The translations under genes were made by a program, and so were the position numbers. A stretch of DNA of 64,000 bases from Ignelater luminosus (Eukaryota > Arthropoda > Insecta > Coleoptera > Elateridae), in contig VTPC01000009.1 of NCBI GenBank assembly GCA_011009095.1, forward strand, positions 46,558 to 110,557. The letters are read 5' to 3'. Shown here piece by piece: positions 12,328 through 24,136 of the stretch. A model generated the notes under the pieces. It was not told the DNA's origin. It was given only the letters and a program-made list of their open reading frames with translations, and made no database searches. Every line of letters begins with the position of its first letter. The stretch's first letter is position 1.

Positions 12328-13373
12328 ATGGACAAAATCGAGTATCGAGCTGTCATTAAATATTTGTTTTTAAAAGGCAATACGCCTTCGCAAATAAAAG
12401 ATGAGTTGGATTCTGTGTATGAGGACTCTGCACCATCATTTACCACAGTGAAATTTTGGGCTGCTGAATGTAAACGTGGCTGTAAGAGCTTGGGAGACGA
12501 TGAACGTTCGGAACGTCCAAAAACTGCAACTACCGACGAAAACATCGTCAAAGTTCACCAAATGGTGCTAGACAACCGCCGAATTAAAGTGAGAGAGATA
12601 GCAGAGGTTATGAACATGTCAAAAGTGTTTGTCACATATTAAATCAACATTTAGGCATGAGAAAGCTGTCCGCGCGTTGGGTGCCGCGTTTGCTCACGTT
12701 AGACCAAAAACGTGTTCGAATGAATATTTCCAACGCTCTTTTGGCGTAGTTTAGGCGAAATAAATCCGAGTTTTAGCGCCGATTAATTACTGTAGATGAA
12801 ACTTGGATACACCATTATACGCCCGAAACAAAAATACAGTCGAAACAGTGGACTGCAAAGGGGGAACCGGCTCCAAAAAAAGCAAAAACTGTTTTTTCGG
12901 CTGGGAAAGTGATGGCGACTGTTTTATGGGATAGTCATGGAATTATTTTAATCGATTATCTTCAAAACGGAAAAACCATTACAGGAGCATACTATGCATC
13001 ATTACTGGACAAGCTGAAGGCAGAACTTGCGAAAAAACGGCCACATTTGCAGAAAAAGAAAATCCTGTTTCACCAAGACAAAGCACCGTCTCACACCTCA
13101 GCGGTTGCCATGGCGAAAATCCAAGAATTACGGTTTGAACTGCTTGACCATCCGCCTTACTCACCAGATCTAGCCCCAAGCGACTTCTTTTTGTTCCCTC
13201 ATCTAAAATTTGCGCTCGGAGGACAAAGATTTTCGTCAAATGAAGAGGCAATCACCTCCGTGAACAATTATTTTGCAGAGAAAAATGCCGAGTACTATTT
13301 GGAGGGGTTACAGATATGGGAGCATCGCTGGGAGAAGTGTGTAGAGTTACAAGGAGACTATGTTGAAAAATAA
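12328..13373 (+). pseudogene. Mariner transposase with one frameshift and two stops
   Basis: The start is the ATG at 12328 (MDKIEYR...), the position conserved among the three mariners here. The first frame is lost near 12622, just after the NMSK segment. The rest continues in a second frame with WVPRLL, stops TAG at 12747-12749 (probably from CAG) and TAG at 12774-12776 just before the first catalytic motif, then VDETW, HQDKAP and DLAPSD with D34D spacing. The HQDKAP motif carries lysine where asparagine is usual. The C-terminal GDYVEK and TAA at 13371-13373 are intact. The long open second half (12909-13373) shows that decay is recent or moderate. Confidence 0.9.
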
Positions 13374-13411
13374 AAAAAAATTTTCAGAAAAAATGTCTTG
13401 TATCTTTGTTA

Positions 13412-13438
13412 GGTCGGAAGCTTTTCAGACCACCCTCG
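13412..13438 (-). repeat. Right terminal inverted repeat of mariner 2
   Basis: Reverse complement of the left end with two mismatches. It is followed by TA. Confidence 0.9.
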
Positions 13439-13442
13439 TATT

Positions 13443-15653
13443 ATTGCAAACGCCACCTTAGAAGACATTGGTCTTTGTAATGATAATAATAAAAAGGAGG
13501 TAATTGACAGAATGGCTTCAAGAATTCAAAGAGAAAAGCAAAGAAAGAATTTGAAACAACACGAAAGACGACATCAGTTAATTTTAGAAGGCTTGTATTT
13601 CGACGGCAGAAAAAATAACACCATTAGAACTGAAGCAAAGGAAAAAAAAGTACATCGAAAAATCATTAAAGAAGAACATATGGTCTTAGTACAAGAGCCA
13701 GGATCACAATATATCGGTCATATCTCACTAGCATCTTACTCTGCTAATAATATAGCCAATAAAATTTTGACGTATTTTCAAAATAATAATACTGATATTT
13801 CAAACTTTAAGCTGATTGGGCACGATGAAACCGCCGTAAACACTAAACGTAAATCTGGTTATCAAAATATTGAAAACAAGTCTAAAAGGACCCTTACAAT
13901 GGACTTATTTCAACAACTCAATTTAGGGTCCTAAAGCATTCTTTGGGCCAATTGGCAAACAAGTGGAAAAATGTGAAGATATGAAAATTTAAATTATAAA
14001 AAAATTGAATCTCAGCTGTCACACTAATTTTGAGGATTTAGGTATGGACCAGAAGTACTTGTTCAAAATTTGTCAAGACTTAGCGAAAAGGAGCCTAGGA
14101 AAAATCGCTCACTCTCGTTGGTTAACAACAGCAAATAGAATTTTGCGTTTATATGTGTCCTGTAAAGTTCCTCCTTTAAATTTTGCAGGTTGTTGTCGAA
14201 TATTTTATTAACATTTATAGTCATATGTGGTTTTGATAGATCAAAATCTCAATCCAAAAAAGGCACCAGGGATCGACGAAATATCACTTGGGGTGTTCAA
14301 AGAACTGCCAAGGAAGGCCATTATCATGCTTACATATCTCTTCAATGCCTGCTTACGCTTGGAATACGTTCCTGAGTGCTTCAAGATGGCACAGATAATC
14401 ATGTTAAAAAAGCCAGATAAGCCAGACGAGGAAGTTGGATCGTATAGACCGATTTCACTTCTTCCAACAATCTCAAAACTATTCGAGAAACTATTTTTAA
14501 AGCGGCTTAAGCCTTTAATAAACATCCCGGACTTCCAGTTCGGATTCCGAAATAAACACTCAGCTATCGATCAAGTACATCGAGTCATCAAAGTCATTGA
14601 ACGAGCTTTTGAAGAAGGGAAATATTGCTCTGCAGTATTCCTTGATGTGTCGCAGGCGTTTGACAGAGTGTGGCACAAAGGTTTAATCCTCAAGATGAGT
14701 AAAATGCTACCCAAAAATTACTGCAGATTCCTAGAATCATACTTAGCTAATCGGCAATTTCGAGTGATGCACAAGGATGCCAAGTCAAAATTTTATCCAA
14801 TAAAAGCAGGCGTACCGCAGGGAAGTGTGTTGGGACCCCTTTCGTACCTGCTATATACTGCTGATATTCCAACATCAGATGAGACATTCACCGGAACCTT
14901 TGCAGATGATACTGTAATCATGGCGGTAAATGAATCACAATCAATAGCAATTGAGAAAACTCAACGCCCACTGAACAAAATCAACAGATGGACAAAAGAC
15001 TGGAAAATCAAGCTTAACGAGCTGAAATCAGTCCACGTCACATATACGCTGCGGCGAAGAAATTGCAGTCTAAGAACATATCTCAACGAGGTAGCAATCC
15101 CTCAAGCAGAATCAGCAAAATATCTTGGGCTTCATTTAAATTCAAGATTAAACTGGAAACACCATCTAAGAAAAAAAGCTGAACAAATTCGCATTAAACA
15201 ACGACAAATGTATTGGCTGGTTGGACATTATTCTAAAATGAATTTTCATTGTAAAAGAACTATGTATCTATCTATATTCAAACCAATATGAGGACAACTG
15301 CGGTTAGATCCAAATATAATAAGAGTGTTAGAAGATTTGAAATTCCTCCCTTTAACTTTGAAGCTTTTGAGTATATAGATTTATTAAATTGGAATGATTG
15401 TAAACTGACAGAACCTTCTGTCTTGTCGGAATTATTTGACTAAAAAGTAAAAAGTATAATAAAAATCGAAGAAACACCAGATTTTCCATGTTTCCCTTCT
15501 CATACTCAGGGAGTGGACAGGTGCCTCAGGATTGTCACGGAAGCCGCATCAGTTGTGGCTGGACCTGAAGCTAGAGATGGTTTTATCTTGGGGAGGTTGA
15601 AGTCTCGCAATGTTATGCCAAAGTTTAACACTAAAAAGGACAAAAACCCGTAG
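13443..15653 (+). pseudogene. Broken member of a repeat-borne protein family, split by a Jockey fragment
   Basis: Part one (13443-14234) reads through IANATLEDIG, a basic segment, LYFDGRKN, YIGHIS and GHDETAVNT, then after frame changes HSRWLTTANRILRLY and, in a further frame, YSHMWF. Part two (15287-15653) resumes with RRFEIPPFNFEA, WNDCKLTEPS, FPSHTQGVDRC, EARDGF and FNTKKD before TAG. I recall similar uncharacterised proteins, repeated many times in arthropod and cnidarian genomes. The GHDET and TAVNT pattern suggests an RNase H-like fold, but this is inference. Part of the protein between the halves is missing, as if removed when the Jockey fragment arrived. Internal stops occur, including 13932 and one near 15440. 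Function unknown. Confidence 0.6.
14235..15290 (+). mobile_element. Jockey-type LINE reverse transcriptase fragment
   Basis: A continuous frame encodes most of a reverse transcriptase. It has NPKKAPGIDEIS at the start, YRPISLLP, FQFGFR, a VFLDVSQAFDRVWH palm motif, GVPQGSVLGP and FADDT (catalytic DD at 14905-14910), ending with the YLGLHLN thumb segment and a TGA at 15289-15291. GVPQGS and FADDT are typical of the Jockey clade. Endonuclease, C-terminal domain, UTRs and poly(A) are absent, so both ends are truncated. It sits inside the gene described for 13443-15653, in the same orientation. The frame is unbroken, so it is the younger of the two. Confidence 0.88.
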
Positions 15654-16887
15654 GTTGAATAGCTGATATAACAAAGGGCTGGAGGGAGGGTGGAAGTCGA
15701 TACGCAGCCACCTCCTCGTGGTGACTTCTGGGTAGCATTTGCTTAATGTAAACAAATATGAGCTAAGAGTTGCGTTTTGTACTTTTCGTTACTTTATATT
15801 TAAATTGTAAAACTTTACCGTCTGTGCGGCACCGGAAAAAACAAATGAATTAACTTTTTTATTGGTAGTTTAGGCATCCAAAAAGGAAAACAAATTTTAC
15901 TATTACACATCAAAACAAATAAATTTTACTTTCATCCTATGGTTAAGTTCCACCCTACTGGATATCCAATAATCTCAGTAAACCTCTTTTGACATATCCG
16001 TCAGGAATGTTTTATTTCATCCGAAAGTCGATGTTAACGCATTGTTTGGTTTTCAAGCTTGACACAATTTCGGCATCCCAGCATGCAGTAGCGTCTACTT
16101 CCAACAATGCATAAACGCAAATTAATTTAGCCAGAGATTTCAACTGGTAAGTACAAACATGCGCAACGTCTAGCTCCAAAAGTCAAAGCTATTGCCGTTT
16201 TGGCAGTTGCATCCTTGAATTTGTGGATGCAACCAATTGCCTGTGCTATTTTCTTCAAATTCTAATTGACAACTTGGTTTTTACGAGTAAACTTAAGAAG
16301 TTTTGGGTCATATTATACTATAGCTCTAGTCTATCGAAAGCAGAATTCAAAAGATAGTTGTTAGTTAGATACAACTAATTCCAACCAAGAAACTGGTTTA
16401 GAAAAAAATAGATAGTAGTATAAATTAAATCAAGAGTACTTCTATAATTTGAAGACTCATTTGTTTAGTATTTCTTAAAACTTAATTAGAATTATGATTT
16501 ACCAGATGTAGCTATACTATGCTGGTTCTAGCTCAGAGTAATCTTTTAAGTGTCTTTGGAACAGTCTCAATTTTGAAACGATCAAAACGATTCATAGTGC
16601 TCTTACAAAAGGTATTGTGAAATCACTGTATTGTATGCATAATTCAAACTACTTGATGATTTTAGAGCAGTATATGTGTTATGACAAAACTCAAAGATGC
16701 GAACACAAGAAGTCAGCGTTTATAGAAGCGCAGAATGTGGTTCAGTTTATTTTATGGTTCAAGCAAAACTTCTTAGAAGACAAACAATAAACTAAATCAA
16801 AGCCAAAGAACACAAGAAGAACTCGGCGAAAGTTAAATTGAAACAAAAAAATATAACCAAGAGAGCCCGAGAGACGAGTCTACAAAT
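15654..16887. other. No supported gene
   Basis: AT-rich, short frames only. Nothing recognised. Confidence 0.5.
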
Positions 16888-17185
16888 TTGTTATATAAAA
16901 TTAGGTTAGTAAACAAACTAGAGAGAATACAAGAACAGACAGCAGGAAAAATCTATGAAGGAATAAAAGTAGGTTTACACAATGCAGCCTCAGAGGCCCT
17001 AGGAATGAAAAAACAATGTAAGAAAACGAACCCAGAATGGTGGACACAAAATATATAAAAGAAAGTAAACGAAAAGAAAGAATTGTACCAGAAGTGGTTA
17101 AACACTCAAGACCCAGAAGATCGGAAACATTACATCAGAATGAATAGAGAAGTAAGAAATGACGTTGATGGAGCAAAACAAAAAA
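16888..17185 (+). pseudogene. RTE-like LINE, linker region before the reverse transcriptase
   Basis: The translation contains YEGIKVGLHNAASEALG and TNPEWWTQNI followed by a basic coiled segment. This resembles the linker between endonuclease and reverse transcriptase of RTE/BovB-like LINEs. It carries a stop near 17057 and joins logically with the reverse transcriptase that resumes at 17936. The clade is uncertain. Confidence 0.55.
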
Positions 17186-17935
17186 TTGGACTATAAGTGG
17201 GGATTCGATGGGAGTTCTGGCTTGAATCCTTACAAGCAAAACCCCAGCAAAAGTGATGTTACTGACTGTTATTTGTGTAGCGCAACTTCAAAACAGTTCA
17301 ATGAAATAGAAAAAGTGTTAAAACACTGAAACTCCAGTCTTCCCATTTGCAATTTGTACTGTCAATACTTCATGATTGGATTAGGTGCTTTGAGTGCCTT
17401 TTGCATATATCCTATAAACTTCCGATTAAGTCATGGCAGGCACGCGGTGAAGAAGCAAAGACAATGGTTTCCAAAAACAAAAACAGAATTCAGGAAGAGC
17501 TTCGCGACAAAATTGGTTTATTAGTCGACATGCCCAAGCCAGATTTTGGAAGCAGTAACGACGGAAATAGCGCGAAGAGATTTTTTGAAAACTGTGATAT
17601 ATCGGCGTCTTTAACAGGAATAGATCGTGATTTAATAAAAAAATTTCATATTATATTGATTACCCTTTCAAGCGTATTTTATATTGATCCGGTAGTACTG
17701 CATGCCGTCTACAGTACACAAGCTTCTTATTCATGGACCAAAAATTGTCGAGACATTTTTGTTACCAATTGGTCAGTTATCGGAGAAAGTCCAAGTGGCC
17801 CGTAACCAGGACCTCAAAAGGTTTAGAGAAGACTTTTCAAGAAAAGAAAGAAGTGATCGGGTCAAGACAAATGAAGATATTTTTTTTGTCGTCTTATTTC
17901 ATCTGACCCGATTATCATGTTTAGAGGCCACTTGC
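17186..17935 (+). pseudogene. Fragment of a second repeat-borne protein family inserted in the LINE
   Basis: Frames read YKWGFDGSSG, then LHDWIRCFECLLHISYKL, a basic region, LLVDMPKPDFG, SSNDGNSAKRFFEN, a GIDRDLIKKF segment, and in a shifted frame PSTVHKLLIHG, LPIGQLSE and ARNQDLKRFREDFSRKERS. I recall the NDGN-x-A-R/K-RFF pattern from uncharacterised proteins that are repeated in many invertebrate genomes. At least two frameshifts and several stops make it dead. It lies exactly where the LINE frame is interrupted, so it is likely a nested insertion. No catalytic function can be named. Confidence 0.5.
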
Positions 17936-18835
17936 CCCTGTGTGCGACAGTCCAAAAGTAGGCAAGATAGAACCAATTAATCCTGAGAAGGTAATACAAA
18001 GCATAAAGCAGATGAAGAATGGAAAATGCTTAGAACCTGGAGACATTCCTGTTGAGTTGATAAAATATGGACCAAGCACACTATGGGAGGTGCTAGTAAA
18101 TATATTTAACAAATTACTGTTAGATGGACAAAATTACTCAAAGACTTTGATATTTCATTGATTAGCTGCATCTATAAAAAGGAGAATAAAAAAGACCAAA
18201 CTATCGAGGAATAAGTGTGACCAGCTCAATAGGGAAGTTGTACGGTGGAATTCTGAAAAACAGGATCGAGAATGAAATAAACATAAGTGAGGAACAGAAC
18301 GGATTTCGTGCACATATAATATCTTTCTTTTGAAACACATGATAGAGAAACGAGTTGCAAGACGTTTAGAAAATTGGCTTACAAACCAAAATAAATATGT
18401 ATAGAGCTATTGTAAAACCCATCACAACCTATAGGGTCGAATGCTGAAGTATCACGGAAAGAAACCAAAAGAGAATAGAAGCTGTCGAAATGGACCTTCT
18501 TTGAAGAGCTTCCAAGGTGTCTAGGTTAGAACACATACCTAACGAAGAAATTAGGGAACGTTCAGGTATTAAAAACACAATAATTTAAAGTATTGAGCGG
18601 AAACAGCTATTATGGAAGAAGGAAGAATGCCAAAAAGAGCCTTTAGATATCAACCAGAGAATAGACGACGGAGAGGTAGACCGTGTTTGAAGTGGATTCA
18701 AGGCATACAAACAGCAATGAGGGCACGAACTCTGAAAGAGAATGAAGCCCAAAATAGGCGATAATGGAAAATGAGATGCGGGATGCGGCAGGAGCCGTAG
18801 GAACTCTAAGATATACTATAGATATGTTATGTAGA
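17936..18835 (+). pseudogene. RTE-like LINE, reverse transcriptase remnant with the palm deleted
   Basis: It resumes the LINE with IEPINPEKVIQSIKQMKNGK, PGDIPVELIKYG and, across frameshifts, YRGISVTSSIGKLYGRIL and SEEQNGF. The sequence then jumps near 18320-18390 to the C-terminal part: a YGAECWS-like segment, VSRLEHIPNEEIRERSGI, and a basic RRRGRP...KWIQGIQ tail. The catalytic FADD region is absent, which points to an internal deletion of several hundred bases. Many stops. The C-terminal pattern is typical of RTE/BovB-related LINEs. Confidence 0.65.
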
Positions 18836-21819
18836 TTCTGAAGCAACTAGATTTTCACATGAAGTCGACCTCGAAAGGTCTCATATATTTTTGTAAAGTA
18901 TAAGCGAATAACATTAGTATATATTATAAACCAGTAAAGAAATGAAATAATAAAAACAAAACTACAATATAAAATTAGTAATTCAGCAATTTTAAAATTC
19001 TTGTATTGATTACAAATACAATATAAACAAATACAGTTTGGAATTTTCCACATATTGAAGCATGAATTCAAAGACAACAGAAATGTTGAGCATCATTGTG
19101 CTGAACAAACATTGAAAATCAGTACATAAATAAAGTCAGACAAGCTAGACTAACTGAATTACAACTTTTTCCAACATTTATTTTTAGAGAAATTTTAAAA
19201 CCAGTAATATTAACACTGCAAGGTTACAATCTGACAAGTTAAATTAATTTTTCCAGTTTCTCATTTTTTTCGACGTAATGTATTATTGAATTGTTTATTT
19301 TAATTTAAAAAAAGCGACAGAGAGAAAAATTAAAAGTAAAAATTAATTGAAGCGGAAGCGGCACAAAAGCTTACCTTTTGTTTTTATTTTTACCGTTATT
19401 ATAAAAGTTCAAACAATAAAGAAAATTGCAGAGCAATAACAGAGAGAAGAAGACAAACGTCTAAAGATTCCGTCTGTAACAAATGGTTACAAGGAAAAGG
19501 AGTTACCTCAGTTCTAATTGAAGCGTCCAATGTCTGCTCTCAAATGCTCTCTCCTCTTATTGTTGTCGTTGTCTATCAAATTTAATTTGTTTTGTTGACT
19601 GGAAATTGAAAAATACGTTTTAAAGACTTTTTGTTACGGATTTAATCAAATATTGCGAGAGAAGGTTCCCTTTTTCTCTCCTTTTATTGCTTGAAATATC
19701 CCGAAACCAAAATCCTCTTATATTTATGAGCTGTTTTCGAACTATAGAAGGATTATTGGCTTAAAAGATATAAACTATTGATTGCTATATTAAGCTGCGG
19801 GTATAGTCCTTTTCTCTGTTTTTTTTGGTCAATTTCGTTGTTTATTTTAACAATTTAAAGCAAGCAGATGTTTGGAATATAAATAATAAATAAACCAACC
19901 ATACAGCCCAAAAATTCAAAACTTGCTACTTTAAATTATAGAAGCGAAAATTTTTTAATTTCCCTCAGGACAAATGCATTTTCAGCAGTCTATATTTTTT
20001 TAAATATTTAGTAATAATGTGTACAAAAGTGTAAATTGTTTAAACTTAAATGCACACCGTTTTATAGATTTTGTCCTTCACACCGTTCCAATTTAAATAT
20101 CAATCAAACTCGTACTCGTCGCATAAGTTACACGTATCAATAGATAGATGTTTGAAAACGAAATGTGAAACTAAATTCCACTTTTTCTTTATTTATGATG
20201 CAAATATTATTGTGTTTATTTTATATTTCACACCGGGTTAGTGTCCTGGGAATTTTATAAAATTTATTCCCCTGCTGTCATCACAATAACTTTAAGGATT
20301 GTCGCCAGTAACTCATAGCGGTGGTGTTTAATGATTTTTTATTGTTTTATTTTATTTCTATTTGTTTTTGCCAAGCCTTAAAATTAAGTTTACCAAGGTT
20401 TTTTCCTCCGCTACTTTTTCCGCATCTTTTTCCATTCCTGAAAGGTTAGGCAAATAGCTTTTTAGCGTCAAATTCTGCGGGTCTTCTTTCTCCGCTAATT
20501 TTACTGCGCCCTTTCCCTTAATGGTAGTCTCGCTAGATGATGATATTTTAACTAATAAAGCTATAAAGTAATAAGACTGAGTATTTACGTTGTCTTGCAT
20601 GCGTATCCCCAGTGCTGATGGAATAAATATGGCAACAGTAATAGAAAAACAATAAAAAATAATACAGAAAATTCTAGATGCAACTGGAAGTTCGGGCCGA
20701 ATAATTCGGGATGGTGGCCAAAATTATCGAAAGCACCCAAGAGAAAATTGATAAAACAGCTTGACGAGGTTAAAAATATTTTAAAAACGTTGTTTAATAT
20801 TAATCCAGTACTAATACAACAGACGAAAGGGGCAGTTCGGGAATACTCTAAACCTCTAGCGAGAGGTAAGAGCTAATCTGTTCAGAGAAATTCCACTAGA
20901 CGTTCCATAAAGGGTAACATGAGACAAAGCAGACTTTCTCACACCGTAACAGACATCTAGCTTGTTGTAGTGGCTGCCAAAGTTTATCAATGTTTTCTTT
21001 AAAGGTTAAATATCTATGTTGGTAAAATTGAATTTTGAAACAAATGTCTAGTGATTCTCAGAATGCCATTCAAAATTATATTTCAGTAATGTCTTGTTCA
21101 GGATTACATAAAATAGTAAAACCTGCTGGATAGTAATTTAGTTTTGGACTATCTGTGCCAAAATCATATCAATCTGAAATAATAATCTCTGTAGTATGCT
21201 ATGTTGAATTTTCTTTTCACTTCCTGATCAAGCGATGCACATATTTGAATATACCGAGAGAATTTAAAATTGTGTCCATAAAAAAACGACTTGTCATAGA
21301 GATTTTGCCAATATTTACTTTCATCTACTGTCATCTGCTTATAAGGTGAAGTTAGTTTATAATCAATCTTGTTCTTAATGAAGTCTATGCTACTCGAAAA
21401 ACATTACTGTTAAAGTGGTTGCCTACCATTTCAAATTTTTAATTGATTGAAAATAAAAATTTAATTAAAAACAAATAAAACTCAATAAAAGTAGTGAAAG
21501 AATGCAGTAAAATACTTTAATCTGAAATCTATTGAAACAGTAAATAAGTTAAATAATAATTTTTCCTCAGCTTTACAATTTGCAAAGTCAAATAATGTAA
21601 TTTATTTTTTTGTTTTAAATCTGGTTTATCGAATATTTCTATACAAAATTGACAGAAATAAAGATAAGCAATTTATTAACATCTTTCTAAATACATTAAA
21701 ATTATAAAACAGCAACAAAACGCCGATACAGAAAACGAGGAATTCCACAATGGCAATTAACTAATAAAATATCAATTAATACATCACTCATACTGATAAC
21801 AATACAAATACTTAAATAA
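18836..21819. other. AT-rich stretch, one unrecognised open frame
   Basis: No named domain. The only frame with a protein-like look is the minus-strand 20358-20600, listed separately. Around 20830-20950 the sequence is somewhat GC-richer but unexplained. Confidence 0.5.
20358..20600 (-). CDS. Unrecognised 80-residue open frame
   Basis: The minus-strand frame has an ATG at 20598-20600 and a TAG stop at 20358-20360. The predicted peptide is hydrophilic, rich in lysine and glutamate, with a leucine-containing middle (KSYLPNLSGMEKDAEKVAEE) that could form a helix. I recognise no family. It could be a fragment of a mobile-element gene, a terminal exon or chance. Codon use is less AT-biased than the flanks, which is the only reason for listing it. 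Confidence 0.2.
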   Translation of the reverse strand: MQDNVNTQSYYFIALLVKISSSSETTIKGKGAVKLAEKEDPQNLTLKSYLPNLSGMEKDAEKVAEEKTLVNLILRLGKNK

Positions 21820-22260
21820 TTACAAACAGTTATTATTATAGCAGGCATTGATCCGCTTTTTCATATTTTCAAACACATTTTCCAGCTGTTGCTTCGTAAT
21901 GTTTCGAACAGCATCTCTAATGGCATTCTTTAGTTCATCAATTGTATAGATACGTGTACGAAAAATAACATTTCTCAAATGCCCAAACAGGGAAAAATCA
22001 AGAGGAGTGAGGTCAGGAGAGCTTGGCGTCCACTATTTATAAGCCTCTCTCTATAGAATTCCTCCAAATATTGTTCAGTTAGTAGGGCTATGTGGGCAGG
22101 TGCATTGTCCTGCTGAAAATATTCATGTTGTCACTTGTCGTCGTGAAAATTAATTATAAACTGAACGAATCTTCACTGAATGTTTGTAGTAAGTTGTGTA
22201 TCGAACCGACCTTAATATGAATTTCATCTGCATATACTTTACGGAAAAACCTCATACATT
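21820..22260 (-). pseudogene. Tc1/mariner-superfamily transposase, C-terminal remnant
   Basis: Reading the minus strand, FQQDNAPAHIALL (second catalytic Asp) is followed after a frameshift by SPDLTPLDFSLFGHLRNVIF and then ELKNAIRDAVRNITKQQLE, ending at TAA 21820-21822. The SPDLTPLDF block is the third acidic motif of a Tc1/mariner group distinct from the three D34D mariners here. The N-terminal half and the terminal inverted repeats were not found. Confidence 0.75.
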
Positions 22261-22670
22261 AACGAGACAATGGAAAACGCCTTGATATAACTAGGCATAT
22301 AACAAACAAGAATTGTCTAGTTTTATGACGATCATAAAAGTTTTTTATAAAAGTTGATTGTGAACTCTAGCCTTAAATTAACAAAATAATGTTAGACTTT
22401 ACACTTTTTTAAATTTTTGAATCCTTTAGGAATTTATAATTGTAATAAAATTTTATTGTTTCAAATGTTTTGTTTTTTGTTAAGTACATTTGATTTACCA
22501 AGAAGTTAATGTAAGTAAGTAAGTAGACCTTATACTCTTTTCTTCTTAGCAAACAAGCAGAAAATCGTCCAACACGGCACTGTTTGACATTTTTGCGTTT
22601 TCTTTCAGGTATCACAAGTTATTTATTTTGAAGAATATCAATATCTCAGTCCTGGACGCAATAAAATAAG

Positions 22671-24136
22671 TAGAGTGCGGATATTTAAGCATAGAAAAAC
22701 AATAAAAAAGTTCTTTAAAAAGCGTAAAAATTCAAGGAAGAAAGCTTAAAAAATAGCACAAAAATTAAAAATAAGTTTAAAATATGCAGGAAAAAATATT
22801 AAAAACTTATACAAAATATTTATTATAAAGAAACAAAAAATGAATTATTAGAAACTTTAAATTCTAAAATGCTTAATTATTATGCACTTTTCTAAATTCT
22901 CCATAAGGAAATTTCTTCTTTTATCAGTTAGGGTGTCTTTGTAAAGAGAAAATAGCCTTTCAATGTCAACACTAGTAATCGGTGCATGTTTAAATTTTGC
23001 AAGTAACGATGGTGCCAAGTCGAAGTTATTGACTATTTCGCCTGATAAAATACTTGCAATGGTCTTTAATCTTGCTAAACCTTCGTTTCTAGCCAGCACG
23101 TTCTCAAATTTGGCATATATTGTTTTTCCTACATCACCACGCACTTTTCCCAATTTTACTTAAAGTCTTGTACAATCTGAATTGCTTCTGTCAGCTCACT
23201 TCCTTGTGTTTCAAATTTGGTAATAGTTTCACTGATGAACACCTAATTTGCTTTGATGAATGCAAGGTTTTGTTGTAGTTCCGGATTTTTTAAAATATTT
23301 TGGCAGTCTTTAACTGATTGGGATGCATCTTCCGAAAATTCTAACAAAATGTTTTTGAAGCTGGTGAAGTTAACTGCGTAATACACAGCCGCATGCAACC
23401 ATGTTCCCCATCTAGTAATGACTGGTTGTGGTGGAAGCGGAATATTAGGCAGTTTTTCTTTAAATCGTTGTACCCTCAATGGCACTTCTAAAAAACACTT
23501 TTTGCCATTTTTTAATTAACTCGTTAACTAGAGGAAATTCAGACCTCACAGTTTCTGCTACTCGGTTTAATCCGTGAGCTACGCAAGTAGAGTGTGTGAG
23601 ATTACTATACAAAACTTTTAAATTAATACCTGCTTTTAGCATATATGCAGCTGCATCCGTCACCATTAACAAAATTTTTTCAGTTGGGACTGTATTAGGA
23701 AGAAAAAAGTTTGCGAGTCCCTCGTTAATAAATCTTGTTATGGTGCTGCTGTTGGTTTTATCTAGTTCTTTCAAATATATTAAAAATGGCCTGGTTGGAG
23801 TAGCTTCATATAATACACCGATAATGAGACCAGCCACATACCTACCGCACTCGTCGGTGGTTTCATCGACAGAAAACCAGATATAATGGTCTGCAATTAT
23901 ATTTTTAATTTCATAAAGGACTGTTTTATAAACTGTATCTAAATAGTTTTTTCGTAGAGTGCTCTGGGACGGTATCGATCTCTTACAATATGTTTCTAAG
24001 AATTTCCGAAATGCAGAATTGTCTAATTTTCTGAAAGGAATATTTGCCGATATCAGAGTATTGCATAAATCAAAATAGAAAGTTTTTTCTTCAGATCGAG
24101 TAGAAGATCCACAGGCAACTACTTCTGAAATAGTTA
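22671..24136 (-). mobile_element. hAT element 1, truncated and frameshifted
   Basis: The left end TAGAGTGCGGA at 22671 is the same as that of hAT element 2, and the sequences run parallel, clearly above 90% identical by eye, up to about 24136. There copy 1 departs into unrelated sequence and lacks the N-terminal finger exon and right terminus. The minus-strand coding region is broken by frameshifts near 23470 and 23155-23243. The C-terminal dimerisation region is intact as VDIERLFSLYKDTL ... MENLEKC (22857-23153), and the catalytic region with VTDAAAYMLKAG lies at 23460-23837. It could be a 5'-truncated copy or a rearranged one. No target duplication can be checked because one end is missing. 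Confidence 0.85.

Larger units (their letters stand above)
12150..13438 (+). mobile_element. Mariner element 2 (irritans-type), full length, inactive
   Basis: A 1289-bp mariner flanked by TA (12148-12149 and 13439-13440). The inverted repeats 12150-12176 and 13412-13438 start CGAGGGTGGTCTGAAA and agree at 25 of 27 positions. Its termini and protein differ from those of mariner 1 and mariner 3, so the three copies come from separate lineages rather than one burst. It lies directly against the repeat-borne gene at 13443. Confidence 0.93.

Noticed and set aside
12909-13373. Domesticated mariner half-protein
   Set aside because: The open second half lacks the DNA-binding part, follows two stops directly, and lies inside intact inverted repeats. 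It is an ordinary decaying transposon.
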